From assembly GCF_001940785.1 (NCBI RefSeq), contig NZ_MSLS01000012.1, positions 1 to 64,000 on the forward strand: a DNA stretch of 64,000 bases, in the 5' to 3' direction. A program made the position numbers and the translations under genes. The first letter of the stretch is position 1; the number at the start of each line of letters is the position of its first letter. This document shows, piece after piece, positions 8,912 to 17,553 of the stretch. Source of the stretch: Bacillus sp. MRMR6. GTDB taxonomy: Bacteria > Bacillota > Bacilli > Bacillales > Cytobacillaceae. Under the pieces are notes generated by a model. That model was not told where the DNA came from. It was given only the letters and a program-made list of their open reading frames with translations, and did not search any database.

Positions 8912-9817
8912 TTGTCTTTGACTTATAGGGAGAAACCTGTGAAGGATTATGGAACGTACGGTTTTCGTTTTCAAGATGTGCTTTCTAACGATGTGGCAAA
9001 CATTTTCGTGCTTGGCCGGGAAGAGAAAATGCAGGGTGATGTTTATGATTGGGATGGGTTAAAGCGGAAAGATGTCGGCACATATGTGTTTCAATACACA
9101 CTCTCAGGCGAGGGAAGGCTTGACATAGCAGAAGAAAGTTATACAGTTAAGGCAGGGGAAGCCTTCATTGTCGAGATTCCTAGCGATCATCGTTATTACT
9201 TTCCAAAGGATAGTAAGGGATGGGAGTTTATGTTTATTACCTTAGTGGGAAGAGAAGCGGCCGATTGCTGGAGGTTTATGAATGAACAGAACGGTCCTGT
9301 CTTGAAAGTGCCCCCGAATGCAAAGCTGATCCAGCTTTTATTGAAAATCTATCAAGACACATATGATCAAAAGATTACAGATACATATTACGCTTCTGCA
9401 AGAGCTTATGAGTTTATTATGGAGTGTTACCGTCTCATAAGGAATATTGAAAAAGAAACGAAAGGTTTCTCGCTTCAAATTACAAAAGCTTTATCCTTTA
9501 TTCAAACACATTATCATGAACCGATTACGCTCGACGAAATAGCGGAAGTATCCGGTTTCTCAAGATATTATTTTATTAAGCAGTTTCAACACCAACTAAA
9601 TATGACACCTGTGCAATACCTTACCAAAATCAGGATCCAAAAATCGGCGGAGCTTCTTCGCTTAACGAACTCCTCTGTTACAGACATTGCTGCCCAGGTA
9701 GGATATGCAAATGCCAACTATTTCAACAAAGTATTCCGCAAAGTAGTTGGTGTATCCGCCGGGACGTTTCGTACTAGTAAAGACGTTGTCGGAATTGATC
9801 ATTTGATCATTGATTAA
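8912..9817 (+). CDS. AraC-family transcriptional regulator
   Basis: Sugar-responsive regulator, 301 residues. The N-terminal cupin-like sensing domain includes YTVKAGEAFIVEIPSDHRYYF. The C-terminal ~100 residues carry two helix-turn-helix motifs (ITLDEIAEVSGFSRYYFIKQF and VTDIAAQVGYANANYFNKVFRK). TTG 8912 was chosen because GGAGGG sits seven bases upstream; an upstream in-frame TTG at 8897 overlaps that site. Divergence from melA suggests it activates melA in response to an alpha-galactoside. It resembles MsmR/MelR-like regulators. Confidence 0.85.
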   Translation: MSLTYREKPVKDYGTYGFRFQDVLSNDVANIFVLGREEKMQGDVYDWDGLKRKDVGTYVFQYTLSGEGRLDIAEESYTVKAGEAFIVEIPSDHRYYFPKDSKGWEFMFITLVGREAADCWRFMNEQNGPVLKVPPNAKLIQLLLKIYQDTYDQKITDTYYASARAYEFIMECYRLIRNIEKETKGFSLQITKALSFIQTHYHEPITLDEIAEVSGFSRYYFIKQFQHQLNMTPVQYLTKIRIQKSAELLRLTNSSVTDIAAQVGYANANYFNKVFRKVVGVSAGTFRTSKDVVGIDHLIID

Positions 9818-9849
9818 GCTTATGGAAATATGAATCAAATTGTATAAAA

Positions 9850-9874
9850 GGGCTCTCCAACAAGTGGGGAGCCC
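9850..9874. terminator. Hairpin between convergent genes
   Basis: GGGCTCTCC (9850-9858) pairs with GGGGAGCCC (9866-9874) with one G-T pair. It lies between the araC-type gene and the convergent oxidoreductase gene. The T tract is weak. Confidence 0.5.
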
Positions 9875-9927
9875 ATAACTATTCGTTTTGACATGGTGTA
9901 CTAGTAATCAGTATAGATTCACAATGA

Positions 9928-11019
9928 TCAAGCCTGTAATTCCAGCGACACAGATTCAGGACGTTCACATGTACTTTCCATTAGATAATGTTTACCACTA
10001 TCTGAGGAATCATGGAAGCCATGCATTGCTTCTAAAACGTGATACGCTAATTCGCTATTTGCCCGATATTTCCCACCTTCGAGGATGGCTTTTGCCATAT
10101 CCGCAACGCCAAGCCCTCGATTGTTTTGGGAATATCCATAGGCAAGAGGCACCTCTATAAATTCCTTTTCGTCACGTTTTCTTATTTTGACAGGTCCGCC
10201 GAACGTATTCGGATCAGGGACAAGTAAAGTTCCTTCACTGCCATAAATTTCAATAGGAGGCAGCGATGTACCGCCAAAGGCATCAAAGCTTGTTGTAATA
10301 CTTCCTATTACACCAGAATCAAAATCAATTACTCCTGAAATATGTGTTGGAGTGGATACTTCAATTTTTGTACCTGCTTTTGGTGTGCTAAGCACCGTTC
10401 TTTCTTGATAACTGATACGAGCTGAACCGGCAATTCGTTTGATCGGTCCTAAAAGAGCCACTAAGGCTGTTAAGTAATAAGGTCCCATATCAAACATAGG
10501 TCCGCCGCCATTATCATAATAAAAGGTAGGGTCTGGATGCCAATGTTCGTGCCCGCGGCAAATCATGAATGCTGATGCACCAATCGGAACTCCAATTTCA
10601 CCTTGTTCGATTAGATTGATAGCTGTTTGAATACCAGCACCTAAGAAGGTGTCAGGTGCACTGCCAACAAGAAGATTATGTTTCTTTGCGGTTTCTAAAA
10701 TTTGTTTTCCTTCCTCGCGTGTCACAGCAAGTGGCTTTTCCGTATAAACATGCTTGCCCGCTTCAAGTGCCTGAATGCAAACAGAGGCATGTGCTTTAGG
10801 AATGGTTAGGTTAATCACGAGTTCAATCGTGGGGTCAGACAGTAGCTCTTCTACGGAACAAGCCCTAGGGACACCAAACTTTTCAGCTTGTAATTGTGCA
10901 CGCATCACATCTAAATCGGCACAGGCAACAAGCTCGAGTTGGGGGAACTTCGGACAGTTTTCCATATAAATAGAACTAATATTTCCACAACCGATGATAC
11001 CAATTTTAAGTTTTTTCAT
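9928..11019 (-). CDS. Gfo/Idh/MocA-family oxidoreductase (first copy)
   Basis: NAD(P)-dependent sugar or polyol dehydrogenase, 363 residues. The N-terminal Rossmann fold begins KIGIIGCGNIS; EKPLAV is the conserved Lys-Pro motif; the C-terminal GFO_IDH_MocA domain follows, with GGGPMFDMGPYYL holding the catalytic-region Asp and usual His-to-Tyr variation. A GGAGGATCC site precedes the ATG. It is last in a three-gene minus-strand operon with a ThuA-like protein and a second oxidoreductase (59-bp and 27-bp gaps). This trio is typical of sugar-derivative catabolism; the substrate is unknown. Confidence 0.85.
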   Translation of the reverse strand: MKKLKIGIIGCGNISSIYMENCPKFPQLELVACADLDVMRAQLQAEKFGVPRACSVEELLSDPTIELVINLTIPKAHASVCIQALEAGKHVYTEKPLAVTREEGKQILETAKKHNLLVGSAPDTFLGAGIQTAINLIEQGEIGVPIGASAFMICRGHEHWHPDPTFYYDNGGGPMFDMGPYYLTALVALLGPIKRIAGSARISYQERTVLSTPKAGTKIEVSTPTHISGVIDFDSGVIGSITTSFDAFGGTSLPPIEIYGSEGTLLVPDPNTFGGPVKIRKRDEKEFIEVPLAYGYSQNNRGLGVADMAKAILEGGKYRANSELAYHVLEAMHGFHDSSDSGKHYLMESTCERPESVSLELQA

Positions 11020-11077
11020 TAGGATCCTCCAGTTTATTCTATTTTACATTCCATAAGCTCTTCGAAATTCACTTTCC

Positions 11078-11803
11078 TTATTGGCTGTCTCCCATACCTG
11101 TGTAGGTACGTACATTTCCATAATTAAGCGCAGTATCTCGTTTTTTTCCTTCTGCAGCCCACAAAAATCCACGGCGCATAATGAGTGAAACTTCCGGTAT
11201 GGCAATGATATTAGCTTGATGGCCTAATGAACTATAAAATACATTTCCCAGACCCCAGCGTTTCGTCCAAACTACAGGCATATCAACTGCTTTATTCGCA
11301 GCATGTGGCCCGTCAAAAACCGGGAAGCGAGTGGTAGCTAGTACTTCAACAGCTGGATCGTAGTGAAGGTAATATTGCTCACTAGCGACTTTAAAATCAG
11401 AGAGACCCTCTAAAAGTGGACTGGAGGAATGTTTGATGTTGACTGTATATTCCACACCATCATTTCCTGGATGTGCCACCCAATTTCCGCCCGTCATAAA
11501 CTGCCAGTCCACATTATTTCGAAAAGAATCGCACATTCCACCATGGCATCCAGCTAAACCTGTACCAGCAGCGACTGCTTCAGAAATATTTAAGACATAC
11601 TTTTTTTCAATTTCACCCATCGTCCAGTGAGGAACGATTAAATCCAAGGATTTTAACTTTTCTTTGTCTGCATAAGAATCGAGTGAATTAGATACTTCTA
11701 CTTGGAAGTTTTCCTCCTCAAGGATCCCTTTAAAGATTTCAGCTACTTGTTCCGGCTGATGACCATCCCATCCGCCCCAAACAATCAATGCACTTTTTTT
11801 CAT
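11078..11803 (-). CDS. ThuA-like domain protein
   Basis: 241 residues of the trehalose-utilisation ThuA family, with a class I glutamine amidotransferase-like fold. Visible are an N-terminal VWGGWDGHQPE, the GLAGCHGGMCDSF elbow, GNWVAHPGN, and a C-terminal VWTKRWGLGNVFYSSLGH. ThuA proteins are linked to 3-keto-disaccharide metabolism in rhizobia, and such genes often sit beside Gfo/Idh/MocA dehydrogenases as here. AAGGGAG lies ten bases before the ATG. Catalytic role is inferred from family only. Confidence 0.85.
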   Translation of the reverse strand: MKKSALIVWGGWDGHQPEQVAEIFKGILEEENFQVEVSNSLDSYADKEKLKSLDLIVPHWTMGEIEKKYVLNISEAVAAGTGLAGCHGGMCDSFRNNVDWQFMTGGNWVAHPGNDGVEYTVNIKHSSSPLLEGLSDFKVASEQYYLHYDPAVEVLATTRFPVFDGPHAANKAVDMPVVWTKRWGLGNVFYSSLGHQANIIAIPEVSLIMRRGFLWAAEGKKRDTALNYGNVRTYTGMGDSQ

Positions 11804-11829
11804 GGTAAAAGCACTCCCTTAATAATTTT

Positions 11830-12990
11830 TTATACTTCAGATATTGAAATCCATTGGCGTTTTTCAATTGATAAATCAACCGCTTCTAAGACTTCCTGGC
11901 ACTTTACGCCATCACGGAAGTTTGGAACAGGCTGTCGATTTTCCCGGAAAGAATCCATAAGTTCAACCATTTCATGAATAAACGTATGTTCATAACCAAT
12001 TGTATGTCCTGGCGGCCACCAGTTTTCTGCATAAGCGTGCGCAGGGTCAGTCGCTAAGACACGGCGGAAGCCTTGGACATCGTCTCGGTCATCAACGAAA
12101 TAAACCTGCAGTTCATTCATCCGCTCAAAATCAAAAATAACACTGCCCTTACTGCCATTGATTTCAAATGAATTTGTACAGCGATGTCCAGCCGCAAAGC
12201 GAGTAGCTTCAAAGCTTCCTAAAGCTCCGTTAGCGAACCGAGCTAAAAATAGGGTAGCGTCATCCACTGTCACTTCGCCCTTTTCATCGCTATCATTGCC
12301 TTTTGCTGATAAGCCTGTCATCTGAGAAGGAATTGGCCGTTCTTTAATAAACGTTTCGTTCATACCAATCACTTCGGTAATATCGCCAATTAGATAATGA
12401 GATAGATCAATTAAATGAGCCCCGAGGTCTCCGTGAGAGCCAGAACCTGCAATTTCTTTCTGAAGTCTCCAGGCTAGCGGGAAGTTTGGATCTACGAGCC
12501 AATCCTGTAAAAACCAGGCCCGGAAATGATAAATATCGCCGAGTCTTCCTTCGTCAATAAGCTTTTTAGCCAGCATAACAGCAGGGGCAAAGCGATAGTT
12601 AAATCCAACCATATGTTTTACCCCAGCAGCCTCAACGACCTCAAGCATTTCTCTAGAATCCTTTAATGTAAGCGCTAACGGTTTTTCGCAAAAAACATGT
12701 TTACCAGCTTGAGCAGCAGCAATGGTGATTTCTTTATGTACATCACTAGGTGCATTGATATCGATTAAATCAATGTCATTTCTTTCTAGGAGGCTTTTCC
12801 AGTCGGTTGTAAATTCCTCCCAGCCGAATTGCTTGGCTGCAGTGGTCACACCATTTAGGTCACGGCCACAAATCACTTTCATCTCAGGATGAACCGTATT
12901 CGGGAAAAAGAGTGGAAGGTCCCGGTAAGCATGACTGTGTGCTTTTCCCATAAATTTATAACCAACCATTCCGATTCTAAGTTTCTCCAT
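11830..12990 (-). CDS. Gfo/Idh/MocA-family oxidoreductase (second copy)
   Basis: First gene of the three-gene operon, 386 residues. It has a Rossmann motif (RIGMVGYKFMGKAHSHAY), the EKPLAL motif, and GSHGDLGAHLIDLSHYL with the usual catalytic Asp and His. ATG 12990 is preceded by AAAAGGAG; the longer frame from 13014 adds eight residues and lacks a site. Clearly distinct in sequence from the downstream paralogue, so it likely performs another step or acts on another carbon. The divergent AraC-type gene begins only 132 bp away and probably controls this operon. Confidence 0.87.
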   Translation of the reverse strand: MEKLRIGMVGYKFMGKAHSHAYRDLPLFFPNTVHPEMKVICGRDLNGVTTAAKQFGWEEFTTDWKSLLERNDIDLIDINAPSDVHKEITIAAAQAGKHVFCEKPLALTLKDSREMLEVVEAAGVKHMVGFNYRFAPAVMLAKKLIDEGRLGDIYHFRAWFLQDWLVDPNFPLAWRLQKEIAGSGSHGDLGAHLIDLSHYLIGDITEVIGMNETFIKERPIPSQMTGLSAKGNDSDEKGEVTVDDATLFLARFANGALGSFEATRFAAGHRCTNSFEINGSKGSVIFDFERMNELQVYFVDDRDDVQGFRRVLATDPAHAYAENWWPPGHTIGYEHTFIHEMVELMDSFRENRQPVPNFRDGVKCQEVLEAVDLSIEKRQWISISEV

Positions 12991-13122
12991 AGCGTATCTC
13001 CTTTTGTATGTCATCAGAATAACTCTACTATCGATAAATCTATCATTTATTGGTTTGACACAACAAGTAAAAACTTATATAATCCTAGACAAAATTTACT
13101 CTTTACTGAGGATGGTCCTAAG

Positions 13123-13890
13123 ATGTTAATATATGAAGCACACCATTTTGATTACATATCAAACTATCATACATTGAATCTGAACTTTCCAAGCCATCTC
13201 CATCGTGGTTATGAATTGTTATTCCTCGTTGATGGGGAAATGGAAGTGATTATTAGGCAAAGAAGTTACCAGTTGAAAGCTGGACAATTCTTACTCATAT
13301 TGCCATATGAAATTCACTCGTTTATTACAAAGTCACATTCTCGGGCTAATATTTGTGTTTTTTCGCCAGACTATGTTCCGACATTTCAAAAGATGATAGA
13401 AAATAGTTCACTTGAAAATCCGGTTTTCAATCTTTCTTTTGAAGCAAATACACTCATTTCTAGGTCACTTTTCAAAGAAAACCCAAATCTGCTAGAACAA
13501 AAAGCCTGTCTCTACTTATTATTATCAGAGCTAATGGGACAAACCAGCTTAATGAAAGGCGAAAAACAAGATCCAGAGCTGCTACATAAGTTGTTAACCT
13601 ATATTCAGGATCATTTTACAGAATCAATTTCTTTAAAAAGCATCGCCGGAACATTAGGGTACAGTTATAACTATTTATCGAAGTATTTTAATACTCATAT
13701 TCGTATGTCTTTTGTGGATTTTTTAAATGAAACGAGAATAAACTATGCTTGTTATCTATTAATCTATACAGAGAAAAATATTACAGAGATTGCTTATCTT
13801 TGTGGTTATGAAAGCATACGGTCCTTTAATCGCAACTTTGTAAAGATAAAATTATGTGCACCAAAGGAATACCGACATTCAATATCTTAA
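13123..13890 (+). CDS. AraC-family transcriptional regulator
   Basis: 255 residues. N-terminal cupin (FPSHLHRGYELLFLVDGEMEV) with sensing histidines and the LKAGQFLLILPYEIHSF motif; C-terminal AraC DNA-binding domain with ISLKSIAGTLGYSYNYLSKYF and ITEIAYLCGYESIRSFNRNF. Start ATG 13123 has GAGGAT about ten bases upstream; a longer open frame reaching back to 12889 overlaps the divergent oxidoreductase gene and is not credible. Probably controls the divergent oxidoreductase/ThuA operon. Confidence 0.85.
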   Translation: MLIYEAHHFDYISNYHTLNLNFPSHLHRGYELLFLVDGEMEVIIRQRSYQLKAGQFLLILPYEIHSFITKSHSRANICVFSPDYVPTFQKMIENSSLENPVFNLSFEANTLISRSLFKENPNLLEQKACLYLLLSELMGQTSLMKGEKQDPELLHKLLTYIQDHFTESISLKSIAGTLGYSYNYLSKYFNTHIRMSFVDFLNETRINYACYLLIYTEKNITEIAYLCGYESIRSFNRNFVKIKLCAPKEYRHSIS

Positions 13891-13958
13891 AGAACCTTAA
13901 GCTCCCTGAAGTAGAGTTCCTTCTCCATGTCTAGAGGGAAGTAGTCGTTTATATAAAG

Positions 13959-13988
13959 ATGCCGCAAATTATTAATGCGGCATTTTTT
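13959..13988 (+). terminator. Terminator after the AraC-type gene
   Basis: ATGCCGCA (13959-13966) pairs with TGCGGCAT (13976-13983), followed by six T. Confidence 0.85.
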
Positions 13989-14068
13989 GTGCTAGGTTAT
14001 GTTTTTTCTGATAATATAAAAATTAATCGAAATCGTAAGTGGTGAATTTTGAAAGGGGATACATAATT

Positions 14069-16000
14069 TTGAATTCAAAATATCTAGATGTACTTGTTCA
14101 AAAGTATGATTGTGAAGAAAAAGTGGTAACTGAAATTATTAACCTGGAAGCCATTCTTAATTTACCAAAGGGGACAGAACATTTTGTCAGTGATTTACAT
14201 GGAGAGTATCAAGCTTTTCAACATGTGTTGAGAAATGGTTCAGGGAATGTAAAAGAGAAAATCAGAGATTTGTTTCAAGATGTTTTATTTGAAAAAGAAA
14301 TAAATGAATTTGCGACATTAGTGTATTATCCTGAAGAAAAATTAAAATTAATTAAAAATTATTTTGGCGATGAACAAGAATTAAACCAATGGTATATAGT
14401 AATCATCGAGCGGATGATAAAACTTATTTCTCATGCTTCCTCCAAATATACACGGTCAAAACTACGAAAAGCATTGCCGAGTCAGTTTGTGTTTATTGTA
14501 GAAGAGCTGCTTTACAAAACGAATATATCTACAAATAAGGAGCAGTATTATAAAGAAATTGTCGAACAAATCATCTCCTTAGGGCAGGCTGATAAGCTTA
14601 TAACAGGGCTAGCATATACAACTCAGAGATTAGTAGTTGATCATCTTCACGTAGTTGGAGATATTTATGATCGAGGTCCAGAACCTGATAAAATTATGGA
14701 TACTCTAATCAAATATCATTCTGTAGATATTCAGTGGGGAAACCATGATGTCCTATGGCTAGGTGCTTTTGCTGGTTCAAAGGTTTGTCTCGCTAATATC
14801 ATTCGTATTTGTGCAAGGTATAATAATCTGGATATTATTGAAGATGTATATGGAATCAATCTTAGACCCTTGCTGAATCTGGCGGAGAAATACTATCAGG
14901 ACAATCCTGCTTTCAGACCTAAGGCACATTCAGAGAAGAATCAATCGGATCATGAAAAATTACAAATTACGAAAATTCATCAAGCCATTGCGATGATTCA
15001 GTTTAAACTCGAAATGCCTATTATAAAGAGACGCCCGTATTTTAACATGTCAGAAAGGCTTTTGCTTGAGAAAGTTGACTATGATAAGAATGAGATATCC
15101 ATTTATGGAAAAACATACCCTTTAGAAAATACTTGCTTTGCAACGGTAAATCCCGAGCAGCCTGATCAATTTTTAGAAGAAGAAAAGCAGGTTATGGAAA
15201 GATTATTATTTTCAGTCCAGCATTCAGAAAAACTGGCTAGACATATGAATTTCCTTATGAAGAAAGGGAATCTTTATTTAAAATATAACGGGAACCTTTT
15301 AATTCATGGTTGTATTCCTTTAGATGAGGAAGGGAATATGGAAAAAATGGTTATTGAAAATAACACCTATTCGGGTCGTGAGTTACTTGATGTTTTTGAA
15401 CAATATTTACGGCATGCTTTTGCACATCCTGAAGAGACAGAGGATCTTGCGACAGATATGGTCTGGTATTTATGGACTGGAGAATATTCATCACTCTTTG
15501 GAAAAAGAGAAATGACCACTTTTGAGAGGTACTTTATTAAGGACAAGGCAACCCACAGAGAGAAAAAAAACCCATATTACCATTTACGCGAAAATGAAGA
15601 AATTTGTGGTAAAATTTTAGCTGAATTTGATCTGAATCCTGACCAGGGTCATATTATAAATGGCCATACACCAGTTAAAGAAATTGAGGGAGAAAATCCA
15701 ATTAAAGCAAATGGTAAGATGATCGTGATCGATGGAGGGTTTTCCAAAGCCTATCAATCAACAACGGGTATAGCAGGATATACGTTACTATATAATTCCT
15801 TCGGTATGCAGCTGGTCGCCCATAAGCATTTTAATTCAAAAGAAGAGGTTCTACTTAATGGGACAGATGTTTTATCAATAAAAAGAGTGGTAGATAAGGA
15901 GTTAAAGAGAAAAAAGGTTAGAGAAACGAATGTTGGAGAAAAATTATTACAGGAAATCTCTATATTGAATAGTCTAAGAGAATATCGCTATATGAATTGA
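14069..16000 (+). CDS. fbp: Fructose-1,6-bisphosphatase class III
   Basis: Gluconeogenic phosphatase converting fructose 1,6-bisphosphate to fructose 6-phosphate, 643 residues from TTG 14069. It is the Firmicutes-specific type with a calcineurin-like metallophosphoesterase core: [51 protein letters not shown] lies ten bases upstream of TTG 14069; a GTG at 14039 would add ten residues but has no site. B. subtilis Fbp is slightly longer. Monocistronic, with a strong terminator. The N-terminal start is the only uncertain point. Confidence 0.93.
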   Translation: MNSKYLDVLVQKYDCEEKVVTEIINLEAILNLPKGTEHFVSDLHGEYQAFQHVLRNGSGNVKEKIRDLFQDVLFEKEINEFATLVYYPEEKLKLIKNYFGDEQELNQWYIVIIERMIKLISHASSKYTRSKLRKALPSQFVFIVEELLYKTNISTNKEQYYKEIVEQIISLGQADKLITGLAYTTQRLVVDHLHVVGDIYDRGPEPDKIMDTLIKYHSVDIQWGNHDVLWLGAFAGSKVCLANIIRICARYNNLDIIEDVYGINLRPLLNLAEKYYQDNPAFRPKAHSEKNQSDHEKLQITKIHQAIAMIQFKLEMPIIKRRPYFNMSERLLLEKVDYDKNEISIYGKTYPLENTCFATVNPEQPDQFLEEEKQVMERLLFSVQHSEKLARHMNFLMKKGNLYLKYNGNLLIHGCIPLDEEGNMEKMVIENNTYSGRELLDVFEQYLRHAFAHPEETEDLATDMVWYLWTGEYSSLFGKREMTTFERYFIKDKATHREKKNPYYHLRENEEICGKILAEFDLNPDQGHIINGHTPVKEIEGENPIKANGKMIVIDGGFSKAYQSTTGIAGYTLLYNSFGMQLVAHKHFNSKEEVLLNGTDVLSIKRVVDKELKRKKVRETNVGEKLLQEISILNSLREYRYMN

Positions 16001-16073
16001 AATCATTTAGGAGATTGAGCAGGCATACTTTTTATAAACAGTAAATTTAGGAGCACCATATAAAATGAAGAGG

Positions 16074-16118
16074 ACGAAGACTCTCAACCAAAAGGTTGAG
16101 AGTCTTCGTTGTTTTTTT
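16074..16118. terminator. Strong terminator between fbp and the convergent LacI-type gene
   Basis: Perfect 16-bp stem (ACGAAGACTCTCAACC and its complement) around AAAA, followed by TGTTTTTTT. It probably serves both convergent genes. Confidence 0.9.
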
Positions 16119-16153
16119 GAAGAATAGCTATGGTACATGCTACTTGATGATAT

Positions 16154-17197
16154 TCAATTCATTTGTTTATTTTCTGTACATGAATTTCTTTCAATGATTT
16201 CGGTATCAATAAGTAATTTTATTTTATCTTCATCGTTGGTCTCAATCTGTCTTATTAGCTTCTCAACCGCTAGTGATGCAATCTTATCCTTTTTCACATG
16301 GATGGTAGTCAATTCAGGAGTAATTACTCTTGATTCAAAGATATTATCAAATCCAATGATAGAAATATCAACTGGCACTTTAATCCCTAATTCAGTAAAG
16401 GATTTGATGACGCTAATGGCCATATAGTCAGTTTCACAAAATAAAGCTGTTGGCAGATTGTCCAAACTTTTTTTAATCTTATCTGTAAAGGCCTCTTGTG
16501 GTGAAATGGTTGTCGGCGATATGGAAAAATAATGATTGTTTTTGATTGTTAGATTTCTTTCTGTTAGTGCTTGGACAAACCCTTTTTTTCTCATATTAAA
16601 GTTATACATTCTGATATTCGACTCAACATACCCAATCTCTCTATGTCCTAAATCCATTAGATATTGTCCAGCTTGATAAGCTCCAAAGGCATTGTTCATT
16701 ACTACAAAGTTTGCATCTAACGTTTCAAAACAGGTATCCAAAACAACTAAATTTGGTTGGATGCCAGCAATAATATTAATTTGATCTGCTGTTAGGTTGG
16801 TACCCAATAACAATATTCCTGCAGATTTCTGCTCATTTTCGAGTCTCGTAATTTCCTCTTCAAGGCTCTCTATATTTATAGGTGAGACCATTAAGGAATA
16901 TCCGCTAGAGCCAGTTTGATTATCAATATTTTTTATTAATTCCATAAAGAAAGGAAGAGATTCGAATTGTTCAGTAACAATCCCCGCATTTGTGACTGCA
17001 ATAAATCTTAATATTTTTGTATTTGTTTGAAAATACTGTTCTGCTTTGATTATGGGCCGAGGTATGTAACCGTGTTCCTCTGCAATCTTTAATATTTTAT
17101 CACGCGTCTTCTGACTAACCCCGTTTTTTCCGTTTAATGCTAAAGAAACCGCTGATTTTGAAACATTAGCTAATTTAGCTATGTCATCTATTTTCAT
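16154..17197 (-). CDS. LacI/GalR-family regulator of the apiose-type operon
   Basis: 347 residues. The N-terminal helix-turn-helix reads MKIDDIAKLANVSKSAVSLALNG, followed by the hinge and a periplasmic-binding-like effector domain (ILLLGTNL, VVLDTCF, GYVESN, ISIIGFDN). ATG 17197 has AGGAAGGTG upstream; a longer frame from 17227 is not favoured. Divergent from the fucose-isomerase-like operon with a 356-bp gap packed with TTTAGTT motifs. It very likely represses that operon and itself; the inducer is probably the sugar or a phosphorylated intermediate. Confidence 0.9.
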   Translation of the reverse strand: MKIDDIAKLANVSKSAVSLALNGKNGVSQKTRDKILKIAEEHGYIPRPIIKAEQYFQTNTKILRFIAVTNAGIVTEQFESLPFFMELIKNIDNQTGSSGYSLMVSPINIESLEEEITRLENEQKSAGILLLGTNLTADQINIIAGIQPNLVVLDTCFETLDANFVVMNNAFGAYQAGQYLMDLGHREIGYVESNIRMYNFNMRKKGFVQALTERNLTIKNNHYFSISPTTISPQEAFTDKIKKSLDNLPTALFCETDYMAISVIKSFTELGIKVPVDISIIGFDNIFESRVITPELTTIHVKKDKIASLAVEKLIRQIETNDEDKIKLLIDTEIIERNSCTENKQMN

Positions 17198-17269
17198 AAA
17201 ATAGTACACCTTCCTAAATATACACATTGTAATGATATATAAACCGAATTATACCACATTATGATTGTG

Positions 17270-17299
17270 TTTAGTTGATTTTTAGTTATTTGTTTAGTT
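17270..17299. promoter_or_regulatory. Three TTTAGTT direct repeats near the regulator start
   Basis: TTTAGTT occurs at 17270, 17281 and 17293, spaced 11 and 12 bp, so on one face of the helix. Same heptamer as in the two palindromes further right. Probable regulator contact sites for autoregulation. Confidence 0.5.
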
Positions 17300-17383
17300 T
17301 AGTTCATGATAATGATTTGCCTTACTAGCAATTCTAACAGTATTCAAGCTTGTTTTTTGGAATTAGTTATAAAATTTTAGTAG

Positions 17384-17404
17384 TTTAGTTAATTTATAAC
17401 TAAA
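17384..17404. promoter_or_regulatory. Operator-like palindrome upstream of the operon promoter
   Basis: Inverted repeat TTTAGTTA (17384-17391), spacer ATTTA, TAACTAAA (17397-17404). It ends 16 bp before the -35 box. Probable binding site of the adjacent LacI-type protein. Confidence 0.6.
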
Positions 17405-17420
17405 TTTTTTTATGAATTTA

Positions 17421-17449
17421 TTGACTATAAGTCTACTTGTTGGTAAAAT
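17421..17449 (+). promoter_or_regulatory. Sigma-A-type promoter of the apiose-type operon
   Basis: TTGACT (17421-17426), 17-base spacer, TAAAAT (17444-17449). It lies between the two operator-like palindromes. Confidence 0.65.
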
Positions 17450-17502
17450 TTCATCAACAACTAAATTATTTTATGTGTTTTAGATGGTTTTTAGATGATT
17501 GT

Positions 17503-17518
17503 AACTAAATGTTTAGTT
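17503..17518. promoter_or_regulatory. Operator-like palindrome downstream of the promoter
   Basis: Perfect inverted repeat AACTAAA-TG-TTTAGTT, 35 bp before the first start codon. With the upstream copy it brackets the promoter, an arrangement suited to repression. Confidence 0.6.
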
Positions 17519-17553
17519 TATTACTAAAAAATGTACTTTGGAGGCGTAAAGTG

